The notes below the pieces were generated by a model. It worked only from the letters and a program-made list of their open reading frames with translations, did no database searches and was not told where the DNA came from. DNA of 64,000 bases from Advenella alkanexedens (GTDB taxonomy: Bacteria; Pseudomonadota; Gammaproteobacteria; Burkholderiales; Burkholderiaceae_B), in assembly GCF_019132845.1 (NCBI RefSeq), contig NZ_JAHSPR010000007.1:62001-126000 (forward strand), read 5' to 3'. The position numbers and the translations under genes were made by a program. Positions 1-9,499 of this stretch are shown here, piece after piece. Position 1 is the stretch's first letter; every line of letters begins with the position of its first letter.

Positions 1-1829
1 TGGCAAGTTCGCGTGAACCCAGCGACTTTGATAAATCTCCATTGGCTCTGTATGCCCAGGATTTGAATGCCAATGCGCAAGAAGGCAAAATCGATCCGCT
101 TGTCGGACGTGACCAGGAAGTTGAACGGGTCATCCAGATTTTATGCCGTCGCCGCAAGAACAATCCCTTGCTGGTGGGTGAAGCCGGTGTTGGTAAAACA
201 GCCATTGCCGAAGGCCTGGCATTAAGAATTGAAAACAGTGAAGTGCCGGATATTCTTTCATCTGCCCGTGTTTATGCGCTGGATATGGGCGCATTGCTGG
301 CGGGTACCAAATACCGCGGCGACTTTGAACAGCGCCTGAAAGCGGTACTCAAGCAACTTGAAGAGCACGAAAATGCCGTGCTCTTCATTGACGAAATCCA
401 TACGCTTATTGGTGCCGGTTCGGCCTCGGGCGGCACCATGGATGCCTCCAACCTGCTTAAACCGGCCTTGTCTTCCGGGAAATTGCGTTGTATGGGTGCG
501 ACAACCTATAAAGAATATCGGGGTATTTTTGAAAAAGACCATGCCCTGTCACGCCGTTTCCAGAAAGTGGATGTTGTTGAACCTACGGTAGAGCAAACTA
601 TTCAGATTTTGCGTGGCCTGAAGTCCAAGTTTGAAGCGCATCATGGCGTACGTTATTCATCTCCCGCCCTGGTTGCCGCAGCAGAGCTGTCTGCCCGTCA
701 TATTAATGACCGGCACTTGCCCGACAAGGCCATTGATGTGATTGACGAAGCCGGTGCGGCACAACGATTGCTACCCAAATCACGCCAGAAAAAAGTGATT
801 GGCAAAGCAGAGGTGGAAGCCATTGTTGCAAAAATGGCACGTATTCCGCCACAAAGTGTTTCTACCGATGACCGGAACAAGCTGGCTACCCTTGAACGGG
901 ATTTGAAAACGGTGGTGTTTGGGCAAAACGAAGCCATTACGGCTTTGGCTGCCGCCATTAAAATGTCGCGCTCCGGTTTGGGCAAGCCCGATAAACCCAT
1001 TGGTTCATTCCTGTTTTCCGGCCCTACCGGGGTTGGCAAAACCGAAGTCGCCAAACAGCTGGCCTTTACGCTGGGTATTGACCTGGTTCGTTTTGACATG
1101 TCCGAATACATGGAGCGTCATGCGGTTTCCCGCCTTATTGGTGCGCCACCCGGTTATGTTGGTTTTGATCAAGGGGGGCTTTTAACCGAAGCCATTACTA
1201 AACAGCCCCATTGCGTATTGCTGCTTGATGAAATAGAAAAAGCCCATCCGGATATCTTCAATATCCTGTTGCAGGTCATGGACCACGGCACACTGACCGA
1301 TAACAATGGTCGCAAGGCCGATTTCAGGAATGTCATTCTTATCATGACCACCAATGCAGGCGCAGAAATGCTGAACAAACCCACAATCGGGTTTGCCGTT
1401 TCGCGTGAGGCAGGTGATGAAATGGCTGAAATCAAGCGGGTCTTTACCCCTGAGTTCCGTAATCGTCTCGATGCGATTATTCCTTTTGCACCACTGAATA
1501 AAGAAATTATTCTGCGTGTCGTGGATAAATTCCTGATCGAGCTTGAGGAACAGCTGCATGCGAAACGGGTAGAGGTCACCTTTACCGATGCGCTGCGTGC
1601 TTATCTGGCCGATAAAGGTTTTGATCCGCTCATGGGCGCAAGACCAATGCAACGGCTTATCCAGGATGTCATTCGTCGTGCCCTGGCCGATGAGTTGCTA
1701 TTTGGCAAACTTGCCAATGGGGGGGCGGTACGTGTTGACATCAAGGATGAACAGGTCTCCCTGTTTTTTGAAGAGCCCGGCTCAAAAACCGATGACCAAG
1801 CGAACAAGGAAGAGGTGCTTGTTTCTTGA
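1..1829 (+). CDS. clpA: ATP-dependent Clp protease ATP-binding subunit ClpA (5' end outside window)
   Basis: ClpA unfolds substrates and feeds them into the ClpP protease. The reading frame is open from base 3, so only the N-domain and the start are missing; the first ATG-like start at 42 is internal. Two AAA+ modules are present: Walker A GEAGVGKT near nt 177 with LFIDEIHTL, and GPTGVGKT near nt 1020 with [15 protein letters not shown] ClpP-binding IGF tripeptide lies at nt 1386-1394, which favours ClpA over ClpB, as does the absence of a long middle coiled coil. A clpS gene would be expected just upstream but is out of view. The stop overlaps the pqiA start. Confidence 0.95.
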   Translation, partial: ASSREPSDFDKSPLALYAQDLNANAQEGKIDPLVGRDQEVERVIQILCRRRKNNPLLVGEAGVGKTAIAEGLALRIENSEVPDILSSARVYALDMGALLAGTKYRGDFEQRLKAVLKQLEEHENAVLFIDEIHTLIGAGSASGGTMDASNLLKPALSSGKLRCMGATTYKEYRGIFEKDHALSRRFQKVDVVEPTVEQTIQILRGLKSKFEAHHGVRYSSPALVAAAELSARHINDRHLPDKAIDVIDEAGAAQRLLPKSRQKKVIGKAEVEAIVAKMARIPPQSVSTDDRNKLATLERDLKTVVFGQNEAITALAAAIKMSRSGLGKPDKPIGSFLFSGPTGVGKTEVAKQLAFTLGIDLVRFDMSEYMERHAVSRLIGAPPGYVGFDQGGLLTEAITKQPHCVLLLDEIEKAHPDIFNILLQVMDHGTLTDNNGRKADFRNVILIMTTNAGAEMLNKPTIGFAVSREAGDEMAEIKRVFTPEFRNRLDAIIPFAPLNKEIILRVVDKFLIELEEQLHAKRVEVTFTDALRAYLADKGFDPLMGARPMQRLIQDVIRRALADELLFGKLANGGAVRVDIKDEQVSLFFEEPGSKTDDQANKEEVLVS

Positions 1830-3109
1830 TGCAGGATGTGGCAATCAGGCTGGCATGCCATAACTGCGGGCAGCTTCATGTCAAACCGCAGCTCCATGAG
1901 CGCCAACGCGCTTCATGTGTACGCTGCGGTACTGTCTTGCTTCAAAAGGGAAAACTCAATGTTAGTGCCTGGCTGGCTTTGTCAATTGCGGCCTTATGGG
2001 TTTTTCTGATTGCCAATCTTATGCCGGTTGCCACGCTTTCCTCAGCCGGCATGTCTCGCAGTGCCACCTTTCTTCAAGCAATCACGGTGACCTGGGGGCA
2101 GGGTTTTCCATTGGTCGCCAGCATGTGTTTGATGGTGGGTTTTGTGATCCCGCTGCTTCAGTTAAGCCAGCTGACGTGGATTCTGTTTTTTTTAAACAGG
2201 AAGAAATACCCGCCTGGTTTGCGCAGCTTATCCCGTTTGCTAGCGCTGTGCAAACCATGGTCCATGATTCCGGTTTTCATGTTGGGTGTCCTGGTAGCGG
2301 TTGTCAAACTGGCCAATATGGCGTCACTTGACCCTGAGACCGGTTTATGGGCATTTGCCGTCCTGACCTTTTTGCTGACTTTCCTCAATAAACTCAATTC
2401 CCGAAAAATCTGGCAACTGGCACAAGAGCAAGGTGTGGCCAATGATTTGCCGGTTAATCCGCAAGCAGGAAATTATGTGCTTGCCTGTGAGGTTTGTTCG
2501 CAGGTGGCACTGAGCGACCACACAAGCGGAGATTGCAAGCGTTGTCATGCCAGCGTGCATTATCGTAAACCCAAATATAAGTCCCGAACCCTTGCCCTGC
2601 TGGCAGCAGCCATTGTGTTTTATGTACCTGCCAACCTGTTTCCAGTCATGTTTATTGACACCTTTCTGGGTGCCAGCGGGCATACTATTTTGGGTGGGGT
2701 GCTTCAGCTTTGGCAATTGGGCTCATGGGATCTGGCATTAATTGTTTTTGTGGCCAGTATCGTGGTTCCCATTAGTAAAATTGTTATTATGCTGGTTTTA
2801 TACTTCAATGATAAATCAGGCAGTTATGCCGTTCAGCGACAGCACACTCGTCTTTACCAGATTGTTGAGTTTATTGGGCAATGGTCCATGCTGGACGTCT
2901 TTGTGGTGATATTGCTGGCAGCGCTGGCCAATTTTGGCAGTCTCATGAGTGTCATGCCAGGGCATGGTGCTTCTGCCTTCGGCCTGGTTGTGGTTTTCAC
3001 GATGCTGTCTGCGCATAGTTTTGACATTCGGGAAGGGTGGAGCTATGTGGATGACGGAATTGAAAAAGAAGATTTTGAGCCGGTAGAGACAGCACCCACT
3101 TTCCAATGA
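1829..3109 (+). CDS. pqiA: Paraquat-inducible protein A (PqiA), inner-membrane protein of the Pqi MCE system
   Basis: PqiA is the polytopic inner-membrane partner of the periplasm-spanning PqiB. The protein (426 aa from ATG 1829) has two repeats. Each starts with a zinc-ribbon-like pair of Cys-x2-Cys motifs (CHNCGQ with CVRCG; CEVCSQ with CKRCH), followed by four or so hydrophobic segments. The ATG overlaps the clpA stop (TGATG), with a GAGGTG ribosome site about 10 bases upstream; a TTG at 1826 is a less likely start. The overlap suggests co-translation with clpA, an unusual partner. It is followed by pqiB and pqiC, the standard order. Confidence 0.93.
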   Translation: MQDVAIRLACHNCGQLHVKPQLHERQRASCVRCGTVLLQKGKLNVSAWLALSIAALWVFLIANLMPVATLSSAGMSRSATFLQAITVTWGQGFPLVASMCLMVGFVIPLLQLSQLTWILFFLNRKKYPPGLRSLSRLLALCKPWSMIPVFMLGVLVAVVKLANMASLDPETGLWAFAVLTFLLTFLNKLNSRKIWQLAQEQGVANDLPVNPQAGNYVLACEVCSQVALSDHTSGDCKRCHASVHYRKPKYKSRTLALLAAAIVFYVPANLFPVMFIDTFLGASGHTILGGVLQLWQLGSWDLALIVFVASIVVPISKIVIMLVLYFNDKSGSYAVQRQHTRLYQIVEFIGQWSMLDVFVVILLAALANFGSLMSVMPGHGASAFGLVVVFTMLSAHSFDIREGWSYVDDGIEKEDFEPVETAPTFQ

Positions 3110-3167
3110 AGCAGTGTGTATGCAAAGACTGGCCTATTCATGGCGTTAATTATGCGGAAAACCAAAA

Positions 3168-4907
3168 ATGTCCGAGTCTGAAGACAAACAATCGCCCTCA
3201 TCACAGACAAATGAGTCTCTGGTGAATAATAGATCCTCGGCGGAAAACGGGATCAGACCGCCTGTCGTCAAAGAGCCGGTAGTCAGTCAAAAAAAAGGGA
3301 AAAACATTTCATGGATCTGGCTGGTTCCCTTTATTGCAGCCATCGTTGGCTTGTCCCTGTTGGTCAGGGACTATATGGATCAGGGGCCGGAAGCCAGCAT
3401 CATCTTCAAAACGGCTGAAGGGCTGGAGGTTGGAAAAACACAGGTTCGCTACAGGGATGTGGTGATCGGGCATGTCAATAAAATCAGCCTGACACCGGAT
3501 AGGAACGAAGTAGAGGTTAATGTCAGTCTTTCCAAGGAAAGTGAGTTCCTGATGCGGGAAGGAACCATGTTCTGGGTGGTCAGGCCCCGCCTTACCATTA
3601 GCGGAGTATCCGGTTTGGGGACACTGGTGTCGGGCTCGTATATTGGGGTTGATGTGCCCGATAATGATGGGAAGATATCTGTTTACACCGATGAATTTGT
3701 TGGTCTGGAACATCCTCCCGAGATTTCAAGCAATCGTCCGGGTAAAAAATTTGTGTTGAATGCGAGCAATCTGGGATCGCTGGATCTGGGCTCTCCCGTA
3801 TATTATCGACGCATTCCCGTGGGACAGGTCATCAATTACCAGCTTGCCAAAGATGGCAAAGCTGTGGATATCATTGTTTTTATTGATTCTCCTTATGACC
3901 AGTTCGTGACGGAAAACAGCCGCTTCTGGAATGCCAGTGGCCTGGATCTGTCACTGGGAGCCAATGGTTTGAATTTCAGGACGCAATCCCTGGTTTCATT
4001 ATTGACAGGGGGTGTGGCTTTTGCCGATCCCCCCCCCAGGCAGGGGCAGAATATCAGGCTGGCTGAGGCGAATTCTGTTTTTATCCTGGAAACGACCGAG
4101 GAGCGGGCCATGGCTGAGCCGCATGGCCAGGTTTATCCGGTTCGCATGAAGTTCAGCAATTCGGTACGTGGTTTGCAGGCCGGTGCTCCCCTTGATTTTA
4201 AAGGGATTAATTTGGGTGAGGTGCGTGCCATTAGCCTTGAGTATGATGCGAAAAACCATGAAAGCTTTGCGGTGGTGGATGCCATTGTTTATGAAAACCG
4301 CTTAAGTGTTGTGCTAAACAGTAATAAAAAGCCTGACAGTAAAGCAAAAGAAATTGGCATTAATGAAATAAAAGCCTTTTTTGCCAGTGGATTAAGGGGG
4401 CAATTGCGTTTTGCCAATCTTTTTACCGGGCAACTGTATGTCGGGCTTGATTACTTTCCTGATGAACCGCCTTTGCCTGCACCGGATTTGTCGCAAGACC
4501 CATTCATCATTCCCACAGTGGGGGGCAGTTTTGACGAAATTCAGGACAACCTGAATCAGATTATCCGTAAACTTAAGGATCTACCTCTGGATTCAATCGG
4601 CCAATCACTGGACAGCGCCTTGCAAGGGGTGGCAAAACTGGTATCCAACCTGGATAGCAAAACCATGCCTGAAATGAATAAAGCCCTGCGTCAGGCAACC
4701 CGTTCACTGAACGGGACTGATAAACTGGTCAACAGCCTGGATGACACTATACGGCCGGATGGTGCTTTAATGTCCGAGGTACGTACCATGCTCAGAGAGC
4801 TGACCCGTACCATGCGTTCATTCCGTGCCATCAGTGACTTTTTACAGGCAGAGCCTTCTTCGGTCATCAGGGGCAGGCAGAAAGATAAAGTACCGTTTAT
4901 GGAATAG
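3168..4907 (+). CDS. pqiB: PqiB, MCE-domain intermembrane transport protein
   Basis: PqiB forms a stack of MCE rings and a coiled-coil needle bridging the inner and outer membranes for lipid trafficking. At 579 aa it has the family length: a charged N-terminus, one membrane anchor near residues 45-65 (SWIWLVPFIAAIVGLSLLV), three MCE domains (about 70-150, 175-240 and 320-420), and a helical C-terminal region from about 465. A run of nine C at 4029-4037 encodes three prolines just after the second MCE domain; slippage there would truncate the protein. It lies 58 bases after pqiA and 6 bases before pqiC. Confidence 0.94.
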   Translation: MSESEDKQSPSSQTNESLVNNRSSAENGIRPPVVKEPVVSQKKGKNISWIWLVPFIAAIVGLSLLVRDYMDQGPEASIIFKTAEGLEVGKTQVRYRDVVIGHVNKISLTPDRNEVEVNVSLSKESEFLMREGTMFWVVRPRLTISGVSGLGTLVSGSYIGVDVPDNDGKISVYTDEFVGLEHPPEISSNRPGKKFVLNASNLGSLDLGSPVYYRRIPVGQVINYQLAKDGKAVDIIVFIDSPYDQFVTENSRFWNASGLDLSLGANGLNFRTQSLVSLLTGGVAFADPPPRQGQNIRLAEANSVFILETTEERAMAEPHGQVYPVRMKFSNSVRGLQAGAPLDFKGINLGEVRAISLEYDAKNHESFAVVDAIVYENRLSVVLNSNKKPDSKAKEIGINEIKAFFASGLRGQLRFANLFTGQLYVGLDYFPDEPPLPAPDLSQDPFIIPTVGGSFDEIQDNLNQIIRKLKDLPLDSIGQSLDSALQGVAKLVSNLDSKTMPEMNKALRQATRSLNGTDKLVNSLDDTIRPDGALMSEVRTMLRELTRTMRSFRAISDFLQAEPSSVIRGRQKDKVPFME

Positions 4908-4913
4908 CGCATC

Positions 4914-5594
4914 ATGAAACTGATACACCAACAATCTGGCATTTTGAAAAGAGTGGCTTATGCCTTGTGCCTTGCCAACATGATTGGCTTAGCAGTGGGA
5001 TGCGCCTCAGCCCCGCCTGTCAGGTATTATTCACTGCAACCCCAGCTGCAGTCTTCCACTGTTACGGGCGATGCGCCTATAGGGCTGCAAATTGCTTTGC
5101 CGCAGATTCCCGAGTCCGTTGACAGGCCACAGCTGATGGTGCGTGATCCGGCCGAGCCACAGCTTATGTATGCGCTGAATGCGGATCGTTGGGCCGGATC
5201 TGTCGCAGATGAAATTGGCCAGTCCCTGTCATTTTACCTGGCTGGTCAGCTGGGGGCCATTAATGTGCAGAACCTGCCGGTTGTGCCAGGGTCGTTGCCG
5301 GTCTGGACGGTTCAGAGCAATGTGCAGCAATTTGAGCTGATGCCCGGCCATAGTGCACTTCTTGATGTAGTATGGACGCTTAAGCCACCATCTGGCACCC
5401 GTGCCTCATGGATTTGCCAAACACGGATCAGTGTTCCGGTTACGCAAAAAGATGCAGCTTCCGTCGTGGATGGGCAACAGCAGGCCATTCGTTTGCTGGC
5501 CAATGAAATGGCCCGGAAAATCAATCCCGGTGTCGTGGCGGCTGATAATGCGATGCAGGCTTCGGTACAAACTCGTGCCTGTCGTGAATCGTAA
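4914..5594 (+). CDS. pqiC: PqiC, outer-membrane lipoprotein of the Pqi system
   Basis: PqiC is the lipoprotein component of the Pqi transport system (ABC-type transport auxiliary lipoprotein family, formerly DUF330). The 226-aa product has a signal peptide ending in LAVGC with Cys30 as the lipidated residue, followed by the typical RYYSL segment. It starts 6 bases after pqiB, so translation is probably coupled. The last residues are Cys-containing (TRACRES). Function is taken from the family and the conserved pqiABC order. Confidence 0.9.
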   Translation: MKLIHQQSGILKRVAYALCLANMIGLAVGCASAPPVRYYSLQPQLQSSTVTGDAPIGLQIALPQIPESVDRPQLMVRDPAEPQLMYALNADRWAGSVADEIGQSLSFYLAGQLGAINVQNLPVVPGSLPVWTVQSNVQQFELMPGHSALLDVVWTLKPPSGTRASWICQTRISVPVTQKDAASVVDGQQQAIRLLANEMARKINPGVVAADNAMQASVQTRACRES

Positions 5595-5653
5595 AGCAGG
5601 GGTGTGAAAGCCCCGCACTCAAGCAATTTGTAAAACTTAGGATAATATTTGCA

Positions 5654-6811
5654 ATGAAAAAGAAAATTCTGTTCTCTGGAATCATGGCTGCATTTGCCTT
5701 TACATCGGTCAGTCAGGCTGATGTCGTGGTGGGTGTGAACGTATCGGCTACCGGCCCTGCTGCCGCCATTGGCATACAGTCTCAAAATGCCATGAGTTTA
5801 TGGCCAGAGACACTGGGTGGAGAAAAGGCCAAATATATTATTCTTGATGATGGTACCGATGTAAGCAAGGCAGTCAGAAACGTACGAAAGCTGACTTCGG
5901 AAGATAAAGTGGATATTATTATCGGCCCCAATACAACGGCGGCTACTTTGGCTTTACTGGATGTCCTGAAAGAAACCCAAACCCCTTTGATTGCATTGGC
6001 CGCCTCCAGTTCTATTGTCGAGCCGGCTGATGATCCAGGTCGTCGCTGGGTTTTTAAAATGCCCCAGAATGACGGATTGATGGCTGATGTCCTGATTGAT
6101 GAAATGGTCAAAAAAGGACATAAAACCATTGGTTTTATCGGATTTGCCGACTCCTATGGAGAAAACTGGTGGAAAGAGTTCACCTCGCGCCTGGATGGCA
6201 GGCTTGAAGTGGTTGCCCGTGAGTCTTTTCAGCGTACCGACTCATCAGTTGTCGGTCAGGCACTGAAATTGATTTCAGCCAAACCCGATGCCATTTTGGT
6301 AGCGGGTGCCGGCACACCGGCCGTATTGCCTGAAAAAACCCTGAAGGACCGTGGTTACAAGAATCCGATTTACCAAACCCATGGTATCGGCACGCTTGAG
6401 TTTTTGCAGGTGGGTGGTAAATCTGTAGAGGGAACGCTTTTTCCAACCGGTCCCGGTGTGGTGGCCCGTGGCTTGCCAGACAGTAATCCGGTTAAAGCGG
6501 TCGCCATGGACTTTACCGAACGCTATGAAGACAAATATGGCCCGAATACGGCTACCCAGTTTGCCGGTGATGCCTGGGGTGCCTGGATTGTGGCTGACAA
6601 AGCCGTGTCACGGGTGATTAAAAAGGGTATCAAGCCGGGAACGGTCGAATTCAGGAATGCCCTGCGTGATGAAATTGAAAACACCAAAGACCTGATTGTT
6701 CCCAATGGCGTGCTAAATATTACGCCGGCTGATCATCAGGGTTTTGATGCCCGTGCTGCTGTTATGGGCACGATCAAAGATGGCAAATTTGTGTATGCCG
6801 GTGAGCAATAA
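5654..6811 (+). CDS. ABC transporter substrate-binding protein, branched-chain amino acid type (LivJ/LivK-like)
   Basis: This is a periplasmic binding protein of the type I fold used for branched-chain amino acids, amides and related solutes. The 385-aa product begins with a Sec signal peptide (MKKKILFSGIMAAFAF, cleavage likely after SQA). The family pattern is visible: GVNVSATGPAAAIG near the N-terminus, DDGTDVSKAVRN, IIGPNTT, and IGFIGFADSYGENWW in the central lobe. No permease or ATPase gene is adjacent, so it may serve a transporter encoded elsewhere. The substrate cannot be read from the sequence. It lies 59 bases after pqiC and may be transcribed separately. Confidence 0.85.
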   Translation: MKKKILFSGIMAAFAFTSVSQADVVVGVNVSATGPAAAIGIQSQNAMSLWPETLGGEKAKYIILDDGTDVSKAVRNVRKLTSEDKVDIIIGPNTTAATLALLDVLKETQTPLIALAASSSIVEPADDPGRRWVFKMPQNDGLMADVLIDEMVKKGHKTIGFIGFADSYGENWWKEFTSRLDGRLEVVARESFQRTDSSVVGQALKLISAKPDAILVAGAGTPAVLPEKTLKDRGYKNPIYQTHGIGTLEFLQVGGKSVEGTLFPTGPGVVARGLPDSNPVKAVAMDFTERYEDKYGPNTATQFAGDAWGAWIVADKAVSRVIKKGIKPGTVEFRNALRDEIENTKDLIVPNGVLNITPADHQGFDARAAVMGTIKDGKFVYAGEQ

Positions 6812-6878
6812 AACGGGCTGTATGGCTCAATGATTAAAACAGCTTTGGCTGCTTGTCAGTGAGCCAGATTTTGGCCGA

Positions 6879-7889
6879 TTAGTTAATGGTAGCCCCTGAA
6901 ATTTCTACAATTTCCTTGTACTTTTTGTGCTCGGCATTGACGAACTCGGCAAATTCCTGCGCAGTGCCGGGTTTGGTGTCGGAGCCCATGGTTTTAAGCT
7001 GCTTTTGCACGGCCGGATCGTTCATGGCATTGCTGTAGGCCTGGTTTAGTTTGTTAATAATTGATTCGGGAGTGCCACCGGTGGCAAATACGCCAAACCA
7101 GGTACCAATATCAAAGTCTTTAATGCCAGCCGCTTCCATGGTGGGCGTGTCGGGCAGAAAAGGGGTGGCCTCTTTGGTGGTAACGGCCAATGCTTTAACC
7201 TGACCGTCATTGATCAGGGGCAGTGAGGAGGCCAGATTGTCAAACATGAACTGGGTCTGGTTGGACAACAAAGACAGTTTTGCCGGATTGGCACCGCCAT
7301 AAGGTACGTGGACGGCATCGATGCCGGTACGGGCTTTCATGAGCTCACCAGCCAGGTGGCCGGCACTGCCACTGCCGCCAGACGCATAGTTAAGCTTGCC
7401 AACATTGTTTTTGGCATAATCAATCAAATCTTGCAGGCTGTTGATATTGTTGGTTTCGGCGAAATCTTTATTGACGATTAAAACATTGGGTACCGATGAA
7501 ACCATAATAACCGGTGCGAAATCCTTGATGGGATCAAACGTAATGTTTTTATATAACCAGGGGTTAATGGCCTGGATGGCAACCGCACCCATTACCAGCG
7601 TGTAGCCATCGGGCTGGGCCTTGGCCACTGAGGCGGCACCAATATTGCCACCGGCACCGGCTTTGTTCTCGACAATCACGGTTTGTTTGAGTTCTTGCTG
7701 CACTTTTTCACCCAAGAGGCGGGCAATGGTGTCAAGCGGGCCACCGGCTGCATAAGGAACTACAAAATTGATGGGTTTTTCAGGCCAGGCTGTAGCGGTA
7801 TCCTGCGCCATTGCCATATTGGAACCCAGGATACCAGAGGCCAGCAGGGCGCCGGCACTTTTTAAAATCATTCTGCGTGTCAGTGTCAT
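6879..7889 (-). CDS. Bug-family (TctC-like) substrate-binding protein of tripartite tricarboxylate transporters
   Basis: Bug proteins are periplasmic solute receptors greatly expanded in Bordetella, Achromobacter and relatives; most lack a linked permease, as here. The N-terminus carries a twin-arginine-like signal (TRRMILK followed by a hydrophobic stretch to AMAQ). The mature part opens with WPEKPINFVVPYAAGGPLD, the family signature. ATG 7889 is preferred because an AAGGA site sits 7 bases upstream; ATG 7895 would be only one base from it. The gene follows dut at a 21-base gap and is probably the last gene of the run. The ligand is unknown. Confidence 0.9.
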   Translation of the reverse strand: MTLTRRMILKSAGALLASGILGSNMAMAQDTATAWPEKPINFVVPYAAGGPLDTIARLLGEKVQQELKQTVIVENKAGAGGNIGAASVAKAQPDGYTLVMGAVAIQAINPWLYKNITFDPIKDFAPVIMVSSVPNVLIVNKDFAETNNINSLQDLIDYAKNNVGKLNYASGGSGSAGHLAGELMKARTGIDAVHVPYGGANPAKLSLLSNQTQFMFDNLASSLPLINDGQVKALAVTTKEATPFLPDTPTMEAAGIKDFDIGTWFGVFATGGTPESIINKLNQAYSNAMNDPAVQKQLKTMGSDTKPGTAQEFAEFVNAEHKKYKEIVEISGATIN

Positions 7890-7910
7890 TATCATGTCCT
7901 TGTAAAAAAA

Positions 7911-8357
7911 TTAATGGCGACCGGTACTGCCAAAACCGTCGGCGCCGCGATCACTGTCTTCAAATTCATCGACAAGATTGAATTCTACTTGCTGTACGGG
8001 AACCACCACCAATTGGGCAATGCGTTCCATGGGGGAAATGACAAAATCGGTCTGGCCACGATTCCAGGTTGATACCATGAGCTGCCCCTGATAGTCGGAA
8101 TCGATCAGGCCAACCAGATTACCCAGTACGATACCGTGCTTATGGCCCAGCCCCGAGCGTGGCAGGATTATGGCGGCATAGTTCGGGTTTTTGATGAATA
8201 TGGATAAACCGGTGGGAATCAAAGTGGTCTGGCCTGGTTTCAGTGTGACGGCTTCATCAAGACAGGCCCGCAGATCAAGGCCGGCAGATCCACCTGTTGC
8301 GTAGGTTGGCAAGTGTGAGCGCATGCGTTCATCAAGGATTTTCAGGTCTATTTTCAT
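7911..8357 (-). CDS. dut: Deoxyuridine 5'-triphosphate nucleotidohydrolase (dUTPase)
   Basis: This enzyme hydrolyses dUTP to dUMP and pyrophosphate, keeping uracil out of DNA and supplying dTMP synthesis. The 148-aa length is normal for the homotrimeric family. All five motifs are recognisable: [26 protein letters not shown], the segment ending ERIAQLVV, and the C-terminal glycine-rich arm [12 protein letters not shown] that closes over the active site. The start overlaps the stop of the upstream small membrane protein gene by 4 bases. Confidence 0.96.
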   Translation of the reverse strand: MKIDLKILDERMRSHLPTYATGGSAGLDLRACLDEAVTLKPGQTTLIPTGLSIFIKNPNYAAIILPRSGLGHKHGIVLGNLVGLIDSDYQGQLMVSTWNRGQTDFVISPMERIAQLVVVPVQQVEFNLVDEFEDSDRGADGFGSTGRH

Positions 8358-8776
8358 TTTTTCCTATTTGATTTCGTGGAATTGAAAATTGTTGCCATGA
8401 ACCGGATTATGGCAATGACAACAATGATAATCAAGACAATTGCCCCTTGCCCGTCTGACTCGGCAATAATGGAGCCGAGAAACACCAGTAGAAAAATCAG
8501 GAAGAAAAATCTTCTGACGTTTTTGTTGAACGTGGAGGCTGTGTAAGTCGTGGGCTTGTTTGTATTGGTTTTTGGGGGCTGTGGCAAAGAATACGAGGTG
8601 GACTTTGCGGGTACGGCGGACGAGAAATCTTCATGGCTGGAGAAACTCTCAGGCAAGTCCTGGGTAAAATCATTGTCCGGATTTTGCGCGGGGGAAGATA
8701 AGGATGACTGTTTTAGAAGTTCATCGATATATGAAACATAATCCCCATTTTTAGGGCTTTCGTGACTCTTCAACAT
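8354..8776 (-). CDS. Small membrane protein of unknown function
   Basis: I do not recognise this family. The 140-aa product has a polar, Ser/Pro-rich N-terminal half (residues 1-85). Two hydrophobic segments follow (about 90-106, [15 protein letters not shown], and 112-130, [19 protein letters not shown]), and it ends in a basic tail (SNRKK). A plausible ribosome site (AAGGGAT) lies just before the ATG. Its last codons overlap dut by 4 bases and it follows dedA by 18 bases, so it is embedded in the operon. It could be an accessory to DedA, but that is only positional inference. Confidence 0.7.
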   Translation of the reverse strand: MLKSHESPKNGDYVSYIDELLKQSSLSSPAQNPDNDFTQDLPESFSSHEDFSSAVPAKSTSYSLPQPPKTNTNKPTTYTASTFNKNVRRFFFLIFLLVFLGSIIAESDGQGAIVLIIIVVIAIIRFMATIFNSTKSNRKK

Positions 8777-8794
8777 GATACATCCCTTATCGTG

Positions 8795-9466
8795 TTAGTG
8801 ACGGTTGCCGGCCTTGATCCTTTCCTTGCTGGTTTTGTTTTTCTCTGGTGTTTTTTTCATGAGTGAGTATATCAGCCATACGCCAGCGACCACTGACAGA
8901 ATGGTACCAATCAGCAATGTGCTTCCACCCCCTGCTCCATGAGAATCTGAAATGGCTTCGGCACCTTTGGCACCCAGATAGCCAGGCATAATCATGACGG
9001 GCATCCAGATGATGGCAGAGGTCACATTGGCGATTTGAAACCGCAGGTGGGACATGTTCATGATGCCGGCAACGGCAGGAATTGTGGAGCGGATGGGGCC
9101 CATAAAACGACCCAGAAAAACCGACAGGACACCATATTTATAAAAGAACAGCCTTGTTCGCGCAACCATTTTCCGGTGCTGGTTCAGGGGCCATTTACGG
9201 GTGATATCCATGCCAAACCAGCGCCCGATCCAGTACGAAAGGGCGTCACCCAATATGGCACCTGCTATTCCCCAAATAATAATGGGCCAGGGAGATAAAA
9301 CCCCTGAGCCGATTAAGGTACCGGCTGCCAGCAAAATAGCCGTTGCGGGGATGGCAAGACCAATAATAAGCATGGATTCGCCAAAGGTAAGCAAGGCAAT
9401 AATGGGGCCTGCCCAGAGCTGGTTATCCTGGATGAATGTAATGATCTGTTGAAGCAGCTGATCCAT
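8795..9466 (-). CDS. DedA family membrane protein
   Basis: DedA (SNARE-associated/VTT domain) proteins are inner-membrane proteins; several members flip undecaprenyl phosphate or phospholipids. The 223-aa product has the family hallmarks: an N-terminal amphipathic re-entrant region with ESMLIIGLAIPATAILLAAG, the motif GDALSYWIGRWFG, and the signature FLGRFMGPIRSTIPAVAG. It ends in a basic Lys/Arg tail. It lies between coaBC and a small membrane protein gene. In many relatives coaBC is followed directly by dut, so dedA and its neighbour look inserted. The lipid substrate is not determinable here. Confidence 0.9.
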   Translation of the reverse strand: MDQLLQQIITFIQDNQLWAGPIIALLTFGESMLIIGLAIPATAILLAAGTLIGSGVLSPWPIIIWGIAGAILGDALSYWIGRWFGMDITRKWPLNQHRKMVARTRLFFYKYGVLSVFLGRFMGPIRSTIPAVAGIMNMSHLRFQIANVTSAIIWMPVMIMPGYLGAKGAEAISDSHGAGGGSTLLIGTILSVVAGVWLIYSLMKKTPEKNKTSKERIKAGNRH

Positions 9467-9499
9467 GAAAATATACCGGTTAATCCTGAAAAAGGGCTT

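Noticed and set aside
5598-5622. Possible terminator between pqiC and the binding protein gene
   Set aside because: The GCAGGGG/CCCCGC pairing has a bulge and is not followed by a T-run.
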